Below, one piece after another: positions 34,081-40,961 of a stretch of 64,000 nucleotides of DNA. A program made the position numbers and the translations under genes. The notes beneath the pieces are model-generated. The model was not told the DNA's origin and ran no database searches. It saw nothing but the letters and a program-made list of their open reading frames with translations. The stretch comes from Pseudoflavonifractor sp. 524-17 (GTDB lineage: Bacteria > Bacillota > Clostridia > Oscillospirales > Oscillospiraceae): NCBI RefSeq assembly GCF_009935845.1, contig NZ_QWEK01000014.1, positions 1 through 64,000 on the forward strand. The letters are read 5' to 3'. Numbering within the stretch: the first letter of the stretch is position 1; each line of letters opens with the position of its first letter.

Positions 34081-34665
34081 TTACCCCTCCACAATTTTAC
34101 TGCGGCCCATTTTGCGGGGCTTTTCCCCCGGATATTCGCCGCTCACATAGCCCAGCAGCACAAAACAGCGGGCAATATAGTTTTCGGGAACGCCCCAATC
34201 TTGGAGCATAGCCGCCCCGATCTCATTGTCAAAGGTTTCCTCGCCCCTTGCCACAATGCAGGAGGAAATGCCCAGTTCTGTTGCCATCAGCACCATATTT
34301 TCGGCACAGCAGAAAGCATCAGGAATGCTGTAAAGAAAATTCTTTTGCGCGAAAACAATGCAGACCGAGGGCGCGTCATAAAAGCCATTTTTGATGGTAG
34401 GGTCATCTATGGTGCTGGGCTGTTCCTTGGACACATAAGAACCAGCCAGTTTGCTCCGGTCAAAACAGGCAAGGTTCATTTTCCCAATCTTCTCTGTCAG
34501 TGCCGCATTATGGATGCCTACAACCATACTCCGCTGACCGCCTCCGGCGTTGGGCGCATAAGTTCCAGCCTCAATGATTTTTTCCAGGTCAGTTTTTGGG
34601 ATTTGCCTATCCTGATACTTGCGAATAGAGCGGCGGTATTTCATCAGTTCCAGCAGTTCCATCAT
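34081..34665 (-). CDS. Nitroreductase family protein
   Basis: About 194 aa. MELLELMKYRRSIRKYQDRQIPKTDLEKIIEAGTYAPNAGGGQ is the FMN-binding opening of the nitroreductase fold; SVCIVFAQKN and CAENMVLMATELGISSC follow the family. The start overlaps the stop of the radical-SAM gene (ATGATG). In RiPP operons such flavoenzymes oxidise or reduce peptide residues (for instance dehydrogenation of azolines), so it may act on the ACGX peptide; its substrate is not known. Confidence 0.83.
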   Translation of the reverse strand: MMELLELMKYRRSIRKYQDRQIPKTDLEKIIEAGTYAPNAGGGQRSMVVGIHNAALTEKIGKMNLACFDRSKLAGSYVSKEQPSTIDDPTIKNGFYDAPSVCIVFAQKNFLYSIPDAFCCAENMVLMATELGISSCIVARGEETFDNEIGAAMLQDWGVPENYIARCFVLLGYVSGEYPGEKPRKMGRSKIVEG

Positions 34666-35696
34666 TCCACCTCTTTCCAGCATTGGGGGTCGGCATCATA
34701 GAAATCTCCATGTGCGCCGCTGGCAACGGCAGGGCATCCCCGACACCAAGCCAACAGCTCGCATTTGGCGCATTTCTTGAACTTTGTATAGTCACGGTAA
34801 GTCTCCATCTCACAGACCCACACATCCGCAATCCTGTCCTCAAAGACATTTCCAACCCTGCTGTTCTGAACACGGCGGCAGGCGTAGAGATCACCAGTGG
34901 GCAAAATGGTCAGGTGGCAGTTACCGCAGTTGCAACCGCCGTAAATCACCCCGTCCTCCGTCCCTTCGGGGATTTTGAACGCCCCGGCTTCATATTCGTA
35001 CAATGTCCAGAGGTGGTCTTTTTTGTTGAAGTAAGTCTGACAGCCTGCCGCCTCGTATGCCTTGAACTTTGTATCGCATACGGACAGCAGTTCCCGGTAT
35101 TCCTCCGGTGTCATGCCGGTATCCTTTTCCCCGCTGGTGGGGCAGTACCGGGCAAAGGCGAACACGTCCACTCCGTATTCTACCACTGTGTCTATGATGG
35201 CGGGAACCTCCTTGATGTTCGTTCCTGATACCGTAGTCATAATTACGCTGCGGATACCGGCATTTTTGATGCAGGCGATTTTTTCAAGGGTGCAGTCAAA
35301 GGAACCGGGTTTTCTGAACCAGTCGTGTGTTTCCCGCATTCCGTCCAGGGAGAGCTGGTACTTCTGACAGCCGTAGGATTTCAGCCTTTTGCATACTTCA
35401 TCGTTCAGGTGGAAGGGATTTCCCATGATGGTAAAGGGAATATTCTTCTCTTTCAGCAGGGCCAGCAGCTGCCAGAAATCCGGGTGCAGAATGGGGTCGC
35501 CGCCAGTGAGGTAGAAGTAGGGCAGGCGGTCGTACATTTCGCACATATCACAGCAGTTGTCAACAACGTCCTGCATCTGCGCCCAGGTCATGGCATCCAG
35601 CTTTTTGCCATTGTCCTCCGAGAAAATATAGCAGTGCTTGCACCGTTGGTCGCATTCGTCCGTAATGTGCCATTGGAAAGAAAAATACTGTTTCAT
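34662..35696 (-). CDS. Radical SAM/SPASM peptide maturase (ACGX system)
   Basis: 344 aa from ATG 35696 (AAGGGGAACACGAT). CDQRCKHCY (residues 15-23) binds the SAM [4Fe-4S] cluster; YFYLTGGDPILHPDF is the GGE-like SAM motif. A C-terminal SPASM domain has GGCNCGNCHLTILPTGDLYACRR and CAKCELLAWCRGCPAVA, binding two more clusters. SPASM enzymes install crosslinks or other changes on ribosomal peptides. The neighbouring 53-aa gene with ACG repeats is the expected substrate, matching the ACGX system defined in protein family databases. Confidence 0.87.
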   Translation of the reverse strand: MKQYFSFQWHITDECDQRCKHCYIFSEDNGKKLDAMTWAQMQDVVDNCCDMCEMYDRLPYFYLTGGDPILHPDFWQLLALLKEKNIPFTIMGNPFHLNDEVCKRLKSYGCQKYQLSLDGMRETHDWFRKPGSFDCTLEKIACIKNAGIRSVIMTTVSGTNIKEVPAIIDTVVEYGVDVFAFARYCPTSGEKDTGMTPEEYRELLSVCDTKFKAYEAAGCQTYFNKKDHLWTLYEYEAGAFKIPEGTEDGVIYGGCNCGNCHLTILPTGDLYACRRVQNSRVGNVFEDRIADVWVCEMETYRDYTKFKKCAKCELLAWCRGCPAVASGAHGDFYDADPQCWKEVE

Positions 35697-35747
35697 ATCG
35701 TGTTCCCCTTGTATGAAAACCGGCAGAAGCCGATTGCATTTAGAAAT

Positions 35748-35776
35748 CCCCCGGCAAGGGCTGGCCTTGCCGGGGG
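35748..35776 (-). terminator. Strong intercistronic hairpin between precursor and maturase genes
   Basis: Perfect 12-bp arms CCCCCGGCAAGG / CCTTGCCGGGGG with a 5-nt loop, followed on the minus strand by ATTTCTAAAT. A partial terminator or processing stop here would give much more precursor than maturase, as expected for a RiPP operon. Confidence 0.75.
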
Positions 35777-35787
35777 TCAGCGTGGAG

Positions 35788-35949
35788 TTACTTGTCGTCA
35801 GCGCCACAGGCAGTGCCGCAGGCGGCAGGCTTTTCCTCCGGCTTGCCGGACGCGCCGCAGGCGGAGCCACAAGCGGCGGGCTTTTCCTCCGGCTTGTCGG
35901 CAGCGCCGCAGGCAGAACCGGCCCAGCCAGACAGATTAGAGAGTGCCAT
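35788..35949 (-). CDS. ACGX-repeat RiPP precursor peptide
   Basis: 53 aa from ATG 35949 (GGAGGTAATCATT). A short leader MALSNLSGWAG is followed by SACGAAD-KPEEKPA-ACGSACGASG-KPEEKPA-ACGTACGADDK: five ACG units in three blocks separated by two identical KPEEKPA spacers. The Cys residues are the likely modified positions. It has its own promoter and is directly followed by the radical-SAM gene. Product structure and function are unknown; similar peptides are mostly annotated only by repeat. Confidence 0.85.
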   Translation of the reverse strand: MALSNLSGWAGSACGAADKPEEKPAACGSACGASGKPEEKPAACGTACGADDK

Positions 35950-35997
35950 AATGATTACCTCCAGGTATGTTTGTCGAACTTTTCTGTTCGCAAGTTC

Positions 35998-36026
35998 ATA
36001 ATAGCGTAGCCTGGAAATCAAAACAA
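35998..36026 (-). promoter_or_regulatory. Promoter of the ACGX operon
   Basis: Minus strand TTGTTT (36021-36026), 17-bp spacer, TATTAT (35998-36003), about 50 bp before the precursor start and divergent from the HxlR promoter; the ~42 bp between them probably carry the HxlR operator. Confidence 0.7.
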
Positions 36027-36067
36027 GTAGGCACAATTTTATTACTCAGTCACCTTTTTGTAACCTA

Positions 36068-36096
36068 TTGCGTAAATATTGTTCTTGCATTATAAT
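36068..36096 (+). promoter_or_regulatory. Promoter of the hxlR-type gene
   Basis: TTGCGT (36068-36073), 17-bp spacer, TATAAT (36091-36096), 46 bp before the HxlR start. Confidence 0.72.
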
Positions 36097-36141
36097 TGGA
36101 ATGTAACATTCAAATTTGAACCTATAGGAGAGTACATCACT

Positions 36142-36468
36142 ATGCTGACAAAAGAAGAATTGCCAGAGTGCGCAGTTGCTACCACCGTACAAATCATTGG
36201 GAGCAAATGGAAATTGCTGATTTTGCGTAATCTGCTACAACGCCCATGGAGGTTTAACGAGTTGCGAAAGGATTTGGAGGGTATCAGCCAGAAAGTCCTT
36301 ACCGACAGCCTGCGGTCTATGGAGGCCGACGGTATTATCAGCCGCACCGTTTATGCGGAGGTTCCGCCCCGTGTGGAGTATGCCTTGAACGATTTGGGCG
36401 AAACACTTCGGCCAGTTATGAAAGCTATGGAGGATTGGGGATTTCTTTATAAAAGTTTGGTAAAGTGA
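36142..36468 (+). CDS. HxlR family transcriptional regulator
   Basis: 108 aa from ATG 36142 (AGGAGAGTACATCACT). Winged helix: IIGSKWKLLILRNLLQRPWRFNELRKDLEGISQKVLTDSLRSMEADGIISRTVYAEVPPRVEYALNDLGETL is a full HxlR match. A Cys at residue 10, just before the DNA-binding domain, is where redox-sensing family members (YodB-like) keep their sensor Cys. Divergent from the ACGX operon, so it probably represses it and responds to quinones or oxidants. The only plus-strand gene of the element. Confidence 0.87.
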   Translation: MLTKEELPECAVATTVQIIGSKWKLLILRNLLQRPWRFNELRKDLEGISQKVLTDSLRSMEADGIISRTVYAEVPPRVEYALNDLGETLRPVMKAMEDWGFLYKSLVK

Positions 36469-36487
36469 ATTTATTCTTTACATAGAA

Positions 36488-36518
36488 AAATCCCGGTACA
36501 TCTTCTGCACCGGGATTT
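36488..36518. terminator. Terminator between hxlR and tnpV (bidirectional)
   Basis: AAATCCCGGT / ACCGGGATTT, 10-bp perfect arms with an 11-nt loop, followed by TCTCTGTTT on the plus strand and TTTTCTATG on the minus strand. Serves two convergent genes. Confidence 0.8.
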
Positions 36519-36525
36519 CTCTGTT

Positions 36526-36882
36526 TCAGCAATATATCAGTTCCGTGAAGATGATTTCCTCTACTTGGGCCTTGCAACAATTCATCAATCCCACCCAACG
36601 CATGGGGTCACAGGCTTTCAATTCCTCGGTGGCCCCGGCCTCCTTTGCCATTCCCGGCATAATGCTGTCCAACAGGCCATTGGCGGCATCCTCGGTTTCC
36701 AGCAGATGGGCGTACAGCTTGTCCGCCATCACCAGTTCGGCCCAAACGATGGGGCGATGCTCTTTCAGATACCGCAACCGCAACAGGCCATACTTGCCCA
36801 AACTGCGGTCAGGCGGCGGCTCTATCGTCAGATCGGGGAGGTAGTAATCGCCCACCTTCACATAGTCCAGTTCAATTTTCAT
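36526..36882 (-). CDS. tnpV: Transposon-encoded protein TnpV
   Basis: 118 aa from ATG 36882 (AAAGGAGAG). YVKVGDYYLPDLTIEPPPDRSLGKYGLLRLRYLKEHRPIVWAELVMADKLYAHLLETEDAANGLLDSIM is the TnpV signature of Tn4451-type elements. Role unknown; always beside the large serine recombinase. Confidence 0.85.
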   Translation of the reverse strand: MKIELDYVKVGDYYLPDLTIEPPPDRSLGKYGLLRLRYLKEHRPIVWAELVMADKLYAHLLETEDAANGLLDSIMPGMAKEAGATEELKACDPMRWVGLMNCCKAQVEEIIFTELIYC

Positions 36883-36901
36883 GTCGGCGCTCTCCTTTCT
36901 C

Positions 36902-38782
36902 TCAAAGCGTGGGACGGGTCTGGACAGTGGCCCTCTGCGGCTCTTGGCGGGGCAGGCTGGCGGCGGTGGTGAAGATACCACGCTCCATGTCCTCGGCCCG
37001 TAAAGCGGCCCTCTTTGCGTCCATGACGGGCTTGCGCTTGATGCTGTACCGCCGGTCATACTCCTGCTGCTTGCCGCTGGCCTTGCGGCGAAGATATGCC
37101 TGATGCAGCTTGTCCCGCCGTTCCTCCCGTCTGCGAAACGCCTCCTGTTCCTCCGGGGTCAATTCCGCTTCCCGGAAAGATGGCGGTATGTATCTGCCCA
37201 CAAAATTGAAGTAGATTTCAACGGTCTGCGTGGTGTCTTGGCATCCTTTTCGGTCGCGCTCATGGACAAGGATTTTATCGACAAATTCATTGAGCATGGT
37301 GTTTGTCATGGTGTCAAAGCCCTGATATTTGTCAATCAGAGCGATAAACTTTTCCGCCGATTTCTTGCCCTGGTCGTAACTGCTGACGGCCTTTTCCAAC
37401 TGCGTGATTTCAGCGGCAAGTTCCTCCTGCTCCTTGGCGTACTGTGCGTCCAGCGCGGCATACCGGGCATCCGGCAAACGGCCCAATGCGTTATCCTCAT
37501 AAATTTTACAGACTAATCGCTCCAATTCCCCGGCCCGTTTCTGCGCCGCCGCCAAACGCCGCCGCTTTTTCCTGATGTCGCTGTCCTGCTGGCTGGCCTG
37601 GGCCTCCTGCACTTCTCGGATAAACGCCGCCCGGTCGGACTTGGCGTAATCGCTGATGGCTTGGAGCATATCAGATACCAGGGACAAGACTATCTTTTCC
37701 GCGATACGATGCTGGGTAGGACAGAGAGTGCCAACGGGGACTTTGCTGTATTGGGAGCAAGTGTACTGTGGGGTACGCTTGCCGTTGTAGGTGCGGTGAA
37801 CATACATCTTGCCGCCGCAATCGGCACAGTAGATCAGCCCGGTCAGCGGTGCGGCCTCACCAAAACCGTCCGCATAGCGTTTAGCGTTGCCCCGGATGCG
37901 CTGCACACTGTCGAAGGTTTCTTGGTCGATGATGGCCTCATGGGTATTCTCGAAAATTATCCATTCGCTTTCATCAACATAGTGGCTTTTCTTGTCCTTG
38001 AAGTGCTTACGGGTCTTGAAATTGACGGTATGGCCCAGGTATTCCCGCCGTTTAAGGATATTGACAACAGTGGAGGTAGACCATTGGCAGGGGTCTTTAA
38101 TATCCCTGGTCTTGTGCAAGCCCTCACCATGCCGCGCCATGTGGACGGCGGGCATCTCGATTTTATCAGCGGTCAAGCGGCTGGCAATTTGAAAAGGCCC
38201 ATAGCCCTCCAATGTCATAGCGTAGATACGCCGTACCACGTCAGCGGCCTCGCCGTCCACAATCCAGTTTTCCCGCTTTTCGTCCCACAGGTAGCCATAG
38301 GGGACAAAGCCGGTCAGGTGCTTGCCGCTCATGCCCTTGGCCTTGAATACCGACTTGATTTTGCGGCTCGTGTCACGGGCGTAAAACTCGTACATGATAT
38401 TCAAAAATGGGGTCATGTCATTGTCCCCTTTTTCGGTGTCTACATTGTCGTTAATGGCAATCAGCCGCACTCCTCGTTGGCGAAGAATTTCCATTACCTG
38501 ACCGACTTTCAGATAGTCACGGCCCATTCTGGACATATCCTTGACGATGATGGCCTCCACATTGCCACCCTCGACTTCCTCCATCATCGCCATAAAGCCG
38601 GGCCGGTCAAAGCGGGTTCCAGAAACGCCGTCATCAGTGAAATGTTTGAAACGGAGATACCCATTCCGGCGGGCGAAGTCCTCCAGCATGATTTTTTGGT
38701 TCTGGATTGAAAAACTCTCCCCGCTCAATTCGTCATCGCGGCTCAACCTCTCGTACAGCAACACAATCTTGGTTTTTGCCAT
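36902..38782 (-). CDS. Large serine recombinase (TnpX/TndX-like)
   Basis: 626 aa. Resolvase domain: VLLYERLSRDDELSGESFSIQNQK with the catalytic Ser, DGVSGTRFDRPGF, IVKDMSRMGRDYLKVG. Recombinase domain: HLTGFVPYGYLWD ... WSTSTVVNILKRREYLGH; zinc ribbon LIYCADCGGKMYVH; coiled coil ~385-465; C-terminal DUF4368-like part. Large serine recombinases excise and insert elements at short core sites without a resolvable transposition intermediate. It is the last gene before the right end, so it probably reads from a promoter in the terminal inverted repeat region (38806-38872). Confidence 0.9.
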   Translation of the reverse strand: MAKTKIVLLYERLSRDDELSGESFSIQNQKIMLEDFARRNGYLRFKHFTDDGVSGTRFDRPGFMAMMEEVEGGNVEAIIVKDMSRMGRDYLKVGQVMEILRQRGVRLIAINDNVDTEKGDNDMTPFLNIMYEFYARDTSRKIKSVFKAKGMSGKHLTGFVPYGYLWDEKRENWIVDGEAADVVRRIYAMTLEGYGPFQIASRLTADKIEMPAVHMARHGEGLHKTRDIKDPCQWSTSTVVNILKRREYLGHTVNFKTRKHFKDKKSHYVDESEWIIFENTHEAIIDQETFDSVQRIRGNAKRYADGFGEAAPLTGLIYCADCGGKMYVHRTYNGKRTPQYTCSQYSKVPVGTLCPTQHRIAEKIVLSLVSDMLQAISDYAKSDRAAFIREVQEAQASQQDSDIRKKRRRLAAAQKRAGELERLVCKIYEDNALGRLPDARYAALDAQYAKEQEELAAEITQLEKAVSSYDQGKKSAEKFIALIDKYQGFDTMTNTMLNEFVDKILVHERDRKGCQDTTQTVEIYFNFVGRYIPPSFREAELTPEEQEAFRRREERRDKLHQAYLRRKASGKQQEYDRRYSIKRKPVMDAKRAALRAEDMERGIFTTAASLPRQEPQRATVQTRPTL

Positions 38783-38805
38783 AGCACAGACCTCCTCAAA
38801 ATGAA

Positions 38806-38872
38806 ATATGCTCTAAGCTGTCCTCACCAATCACTGAAAAATCAGTTGATTAACAAGTCACTTAGAGCATAT
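38806..38872. repeat. 12-bp inverted repeat at the recombinase end of the element
   Basis: ATATGCTCTAAG (38806-38817) and its exact complement CTTAGAGCATAT (38861-38872) are 43 bp apart and end 1 bp before the attachment repeat. They could be recombinase binding sites or an autoregulatory operator for the recombinase gene that starts 24 bp away. Confidence 0.8.
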
Positions 38873-38873
38873 A

Positions 38874-38883
38874 TCACCTCCTG
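38874..38883 (-). repeat. Attachment-site repeat, upstream phage side
   Basis: CAGGAGGTGA on the minus strand, the second copy of the 10-bp core. It stands where the ribosome site of the next phage gene would be, 15 bp after the stop of the connector-like gene (38899). Here it is followed by a bare ATG-CTC-TAA. Confidence 0.65.
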
Positions 38884-38898
38884 CTCGGCAATACTTAT

Positions 38899-39255
38899 TT
38901 ATAGTTTCTCCTCCTTCTCCGCCGCAACAGAAAGCCGCCACTCAAACTCGCTGATCTGCCGGTTGATTGACTCAATAGCGGCCGAGCTGAGCGGCGGGTC
39001 AAACAGCAGCTTGACTTTGAGATGTGTGTAAGACTTCACGAATGAGAAGCGGTTGGCGTCCGTCCTGACGAAGTCTGACCAAGTCTCGTCTGCACCGGAA
39101 ATGGAGAAACCGTTGTCTGGCCCGATGCCAATCTGCGTCAAGATAGAGAGCACAGAATTGATGTGCATGATGAGGTCCGGGTCAAAATGAGTATAGCTCT
39201 CATCAATACCCAACAGTTTCTTAACTGACGTCAGGATGCTCTCGTTAAGCTCCAT
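38899..39255 (-). CDS. Putative head-tail connector (gp6-like)
   Basis: 118 aa. MELNESILTSVKKLLGIDESYTHFDPDLIMHINSVLSILTQIGIGP and YTHLKVKLLFDPPLSSAAIESINRQISEFEWRLSVAAE is a helical pattern I associate with phage gp6-like connectors. It overlaps the SH3 gene by 11 bp. Lying far from the other connectors, its role is uncertain. It is the phage gene directly upstream of the inserted element. Confidence 0.6.
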   Translation of the reverse strand: MELNESILTSVKKLLGIDESYTHFDPDLIMHINSVLSILTQIGIGPDNGFSISGADETWSDFVRTDANRFSFVKSYTHLKVKLLFDPPLSSAAIESINRQISEFEWRLSVAAEKEEKL

Positions 39256-39547
39256 GGTCTTTCTCCGAACGCCGAAGCTGAATGTACTTCTTCATGCAGA
39301 AGCCCTCGATGCCATCAGGAGTACGAACCTTACAGAAAAGCTCTGTAGAGCCCTCCATGTCAATCGCCACCTGGGATAGGGCGTTAATGACGGCTACAAC
39401 CTCGGCGCCGGCCCTGGGCTCCTTGCGCACGTTGAGGCGAAGGCAGTCGGTCACGACACCGGTGAACAGTTTCTCCGGAACAGGCGGCTTTACCGGCGCT
39501 TCCTTTGCGTTGGAACGCGGTGCTCGATTCTTAGAATTGTTTTGCAT
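39245..39547 (-). CDS. SH3-domain protein
   Basis: 100 aa. Basic, disordered N-terminus, then a bacterial SH3 domain: VVTDCLRLNVRKEPRAGAEVVAVINALSQVAIDMEGS...FCKVRTPDGIEGFCMKKYIQL. No signal peptide. Could be a virion protein that binds cell-wall peptides or an internal assembly factor. Confidence 0.72.
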   Translation of the reverse strand: MQNNSKNRAPRSNAKEAPVKPPVPEKLFTGVVTDCLRLNVRKEPRAGAEVVAVINALSQVAIDMEGSTELFCKVRTPDGIEGFCMKKYIQLRRSEKDHGA

Positions 39548-39823
39548 ATCTTTGCTTCCTCCTTATCAAAACATTCGGTGGCGTACTATAATAGCAGATG
39601 CCCGCCCATACTGCTCCCGGACCATATGATTCTTTCATCCCTGCGAAAGGAGGAACACAGTATGAAGCGGACACCTGTAAAGGCTTCCAAGTCTATAAGT
39701 CATGCCGGCAGTGTAAAGAATGCGACGATCCGTGCGACAGCTGGGAAATCCAGTCTGACTGCCAAGGCTTCGGCTAAAACTCGGCAAGCCAGAAAAGAGG
39801 GGCGGAACGTCGTCTCTCTTTTC
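39548..39823. other. Intergenic region with a possible plus-strand peptide
   Basis: A 276-bp gap in the minus-strand gene series. On the plus strand a TATAAT-like box (~39586) and a strong ribosome site AAAGGAGGAACACAGT precede an ATG at 39662 whose first ~50 codons are Lys/Ala/Ser-rich (MKRTPVKASKSISHAG, then repeats of KASAKT type). The frame stays open to 40177 but from 39824 it is antisense to the HNH gene. A hairpin at 39791-39824 (9-bp arms AGAAAAGAG) could end transcription from either side. Confidence 0.4.
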
Positions 39824-40177
39824 TTACGTTTTCCAGGGGCAGGTATCATTTCTTACTCTTTCGATAGGGACCATAATCAAAAGGCTTTCATCTCCATAGT
39901 GAACCGCCTGATGGGTTTCATGGACGGTTGTAATCAGATACTCAGGATTCAGCAAAATATCATTTCGCTCCCGAATGTCCTCCGGCCTGATTGGGTTCAT
40001 ATGGTGGATCAGGACCCGGCCAAATATCTCTCGCCCCGCAATTCCCAAATCGCAGCCAGCATCTCTGGCGATGACAACGTCCCGCACCTGCCTCCACTCT
40101 GGGGAGCGATAAAAGAACTGGTTCATATGCCGGTCAAATCCGAAGGTCTCCTGGCCAACTATTCCGCCAAGTTGTAA
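39662..40177 (+). CDS. Doubtful plus-strand basic peptide, antisense to the HNH gene in its 3' part
   Basis: Only the first ~55 residues lie in non-coding DNA; they are strongly basic (Lys/Arg ~25 percent) and resemble a histone-like or DNA-binding tail. The remainder is the antisense of the HNH gene and is probably not meaningful. The ribosome site is good, which is why the frame is listed. Confidence 0.25.
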   Translation: MKRTPVKASKSISHAGSVKNATIRATAGKSSLTAKASAKTRQARKEGRNVVSLFLRFPGAGIISYSFDRDHNQKAFISIVNRLMGFMDGCNQILRIQQNIISLPNVLRPDWVHMVDQDPAKYLSPRNSQIAASISGDDNVPHLPPLWGAIKELVHMPVKSEGLLANYSAKL

Positions 40178-40243
40178 ATATCGAAAACGCTCTTCAAACG
40201 TTGGCAACAGAACCAGTTCAGAGTAACATCTAATTCTCTCCAT
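39824..40243 (-). CDS. HNH endonuclease
   Basis: 139 aa. FFYRSPEWRQVRDVVIARDAGCDLGIAGREIFGRVLIHHMNPIRPEDIRERNDILLNPEYLITTVHETHQAVHYGD has the HNH elements: the His pair in LIHHMNP, the Asn in LLNPEYL and the final His. Phage HNH proteins near the terminase stimulate terminase cutting at cos or headful sites. It overlaps the previous gene by 14 bp. Confidence 0.8.
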   Translation of the reverse strand: MERIRCYSELVLLPTFEERFRYLQLGGIVGQETFGFDRHMNQFFYRSPEWRQVRDVVIARDAGCDLGIAGREIFGRVLIHHMNPIRPEDIRERNDILLNPEYLITTVHETHQAVHYGDESLLIMVPIERVRNDTCPWKT

Positions 40244-40550
40244 CCGGTCTCCCTTCTTGTCCGCTATAGCGCTTCATTGCGTTTACAGCATTAAGATACA
40301 GCTCTTCCATACGAGCCTCGGATTTAATCGACTCCGCTTTTGCCGCTGCCAAATCCCGCTGCTTTTCAAGCAGTTCTTTTTCGACTTGGGCCCGCATTGA
40401 GCCCAGTTTGAGAAAATGGGAGATTACTTGAGAGGAAGCCGTCCCTTCAATGAGCTGCTTTTCGGCAAGGTCAACCGCCAATGAAATCAGCTGGTTTTCT
40501 CGGGCCTCCGGCGTCAAAGCCGCTCGCACCTTCCTTACAGCTTTAGCCAT
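40230..40550 (-). CDS. Small helical protein; possible terminase small subunit
   Basis: 106 aa. MAKAVRKVRAALTPEARENQLISLAVDLAEKQLIEGTASSQVISHFLKLGSMRAQVEKELLEKQRDLAAAKAES followed by AVNAMKRYSGQ is a well-conserved Clostridia phage protein located next to the HNH gene. Helix-turn-helix-like N-terminus plus a coiled coil agrees with a small terminase, but I cannot prove it. Confidence 0.55.
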   Translation of the reverse strand: MAKAVRKVRAALTPEARENQLISLAVDLAEKQLIEGTASSQVISHFLKLGSMRAQVEKELLEKQRDLAAAKAESIKSEARMEELYLNAVNAMKRYSGQEGRPDGEN

Positions 40551-40621
40551 CCTTACCGCCTCCTCTTGCTAAGATTGATGACGACCACTTCTGTATTTCA
40601 CAGGGTTTTGCAATTGTTTGG

Positions 40622-40743
40622 GCGGCGTTTGAAGGAGCCCGCATAAGCTGATAAACCGGCTGGGCAGAAAGGAGAGCCTTCGTGGAGGTAACGAAAGGTC
40701 CCAACGAGAAAATATCAACCTTGTGGGCTCGTTCAAACGCCGC
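40622..40743. ncRNA. Candidate structured RNA closed by a long inverted repeat
   Basis: GCGGCGTTTGAA-g-GAGCCC (40622-40640) pairs with GGGCTC-g-TTCAAACGCCGC (40725-40743), a stem of 18 pairs with one mismatch. The ~85-nt interior can form further hairpins, for example CCTTCGT...ACGAAAGG around GGAGGTA. No coding frame. It lies in the leader between the RNA-polymerase cluster and the terminase-proximal genes. Not matched to a family I recognise; strand not certain. Confidence 0.55.
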
Positions 40744-40802
40744 TCTGCGTGAAACTATTTTCCAAAAATATCCCCCGGGGAATTTTCGAGGACCGCCGCG
40801 AT

Positions 40803-40842
40803 GGAATGGGGGGTGTGTTTCTTGTTGCCCCCCCCCCTATTC
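40803..40842. other. G6/C10 homopolymer hairpin
   Basis: GGAATGGGGGG ... CCCCCCCCCCTATTCC can fold into a stable stem with a ~14-nt loop. The ten-cytosine tract (40828-40837) is liable to slip in replication. It is in the same 410-bp non-coding stretch (40551-40961) as the structured RNA candidate; nothing else is seen in the rest of that stretch. Confidence 0.6.
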
Positions 40843-40961
40843 CCTTCTTTATGGAACAAAGCACCGTATACCATCAGCGCAGCACATCATTGAAACCTGA
40901 AACATTCGGTTTTGTTTGTCACAAAGCAATCTCAGATTCCAAATGTGGGCACCAGTTCTCA

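Larger units (their letters stand above)
25810..38873 (-). mobile_element. Mobilizable/integrative element (Tn4451-like), ~13.1 kb, carrying a RiPP operon
   Basis: Backbone: TnpW, DnaC-like, RepA, Cys-rich protein, MobA/MobL relaxase, DUF3847, three sigma-like proteins, TnpV and a 626-aa large serine recombinase at the far end. These are typical Clostridia transposon genes. Cargo: ACGX peptide operon, macrodomain/SirTM and an HxlR regulator. The genes have higher GC than the phage around them, and phage head genes continue on both sides. Ends are defined by the repeated CAGGAGGTGA. No type IV secretion genes are present, so it needs a helper to conjugate. Confidence 0.85.

Noticed and set aside
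36902-38782. Serine recombinase as the phage integrase
   Set aside because: It lies with TnpV at the end of the inserted element, on the element side of the attachment repeat, so it belongs to the element. No phage integrase is visible.
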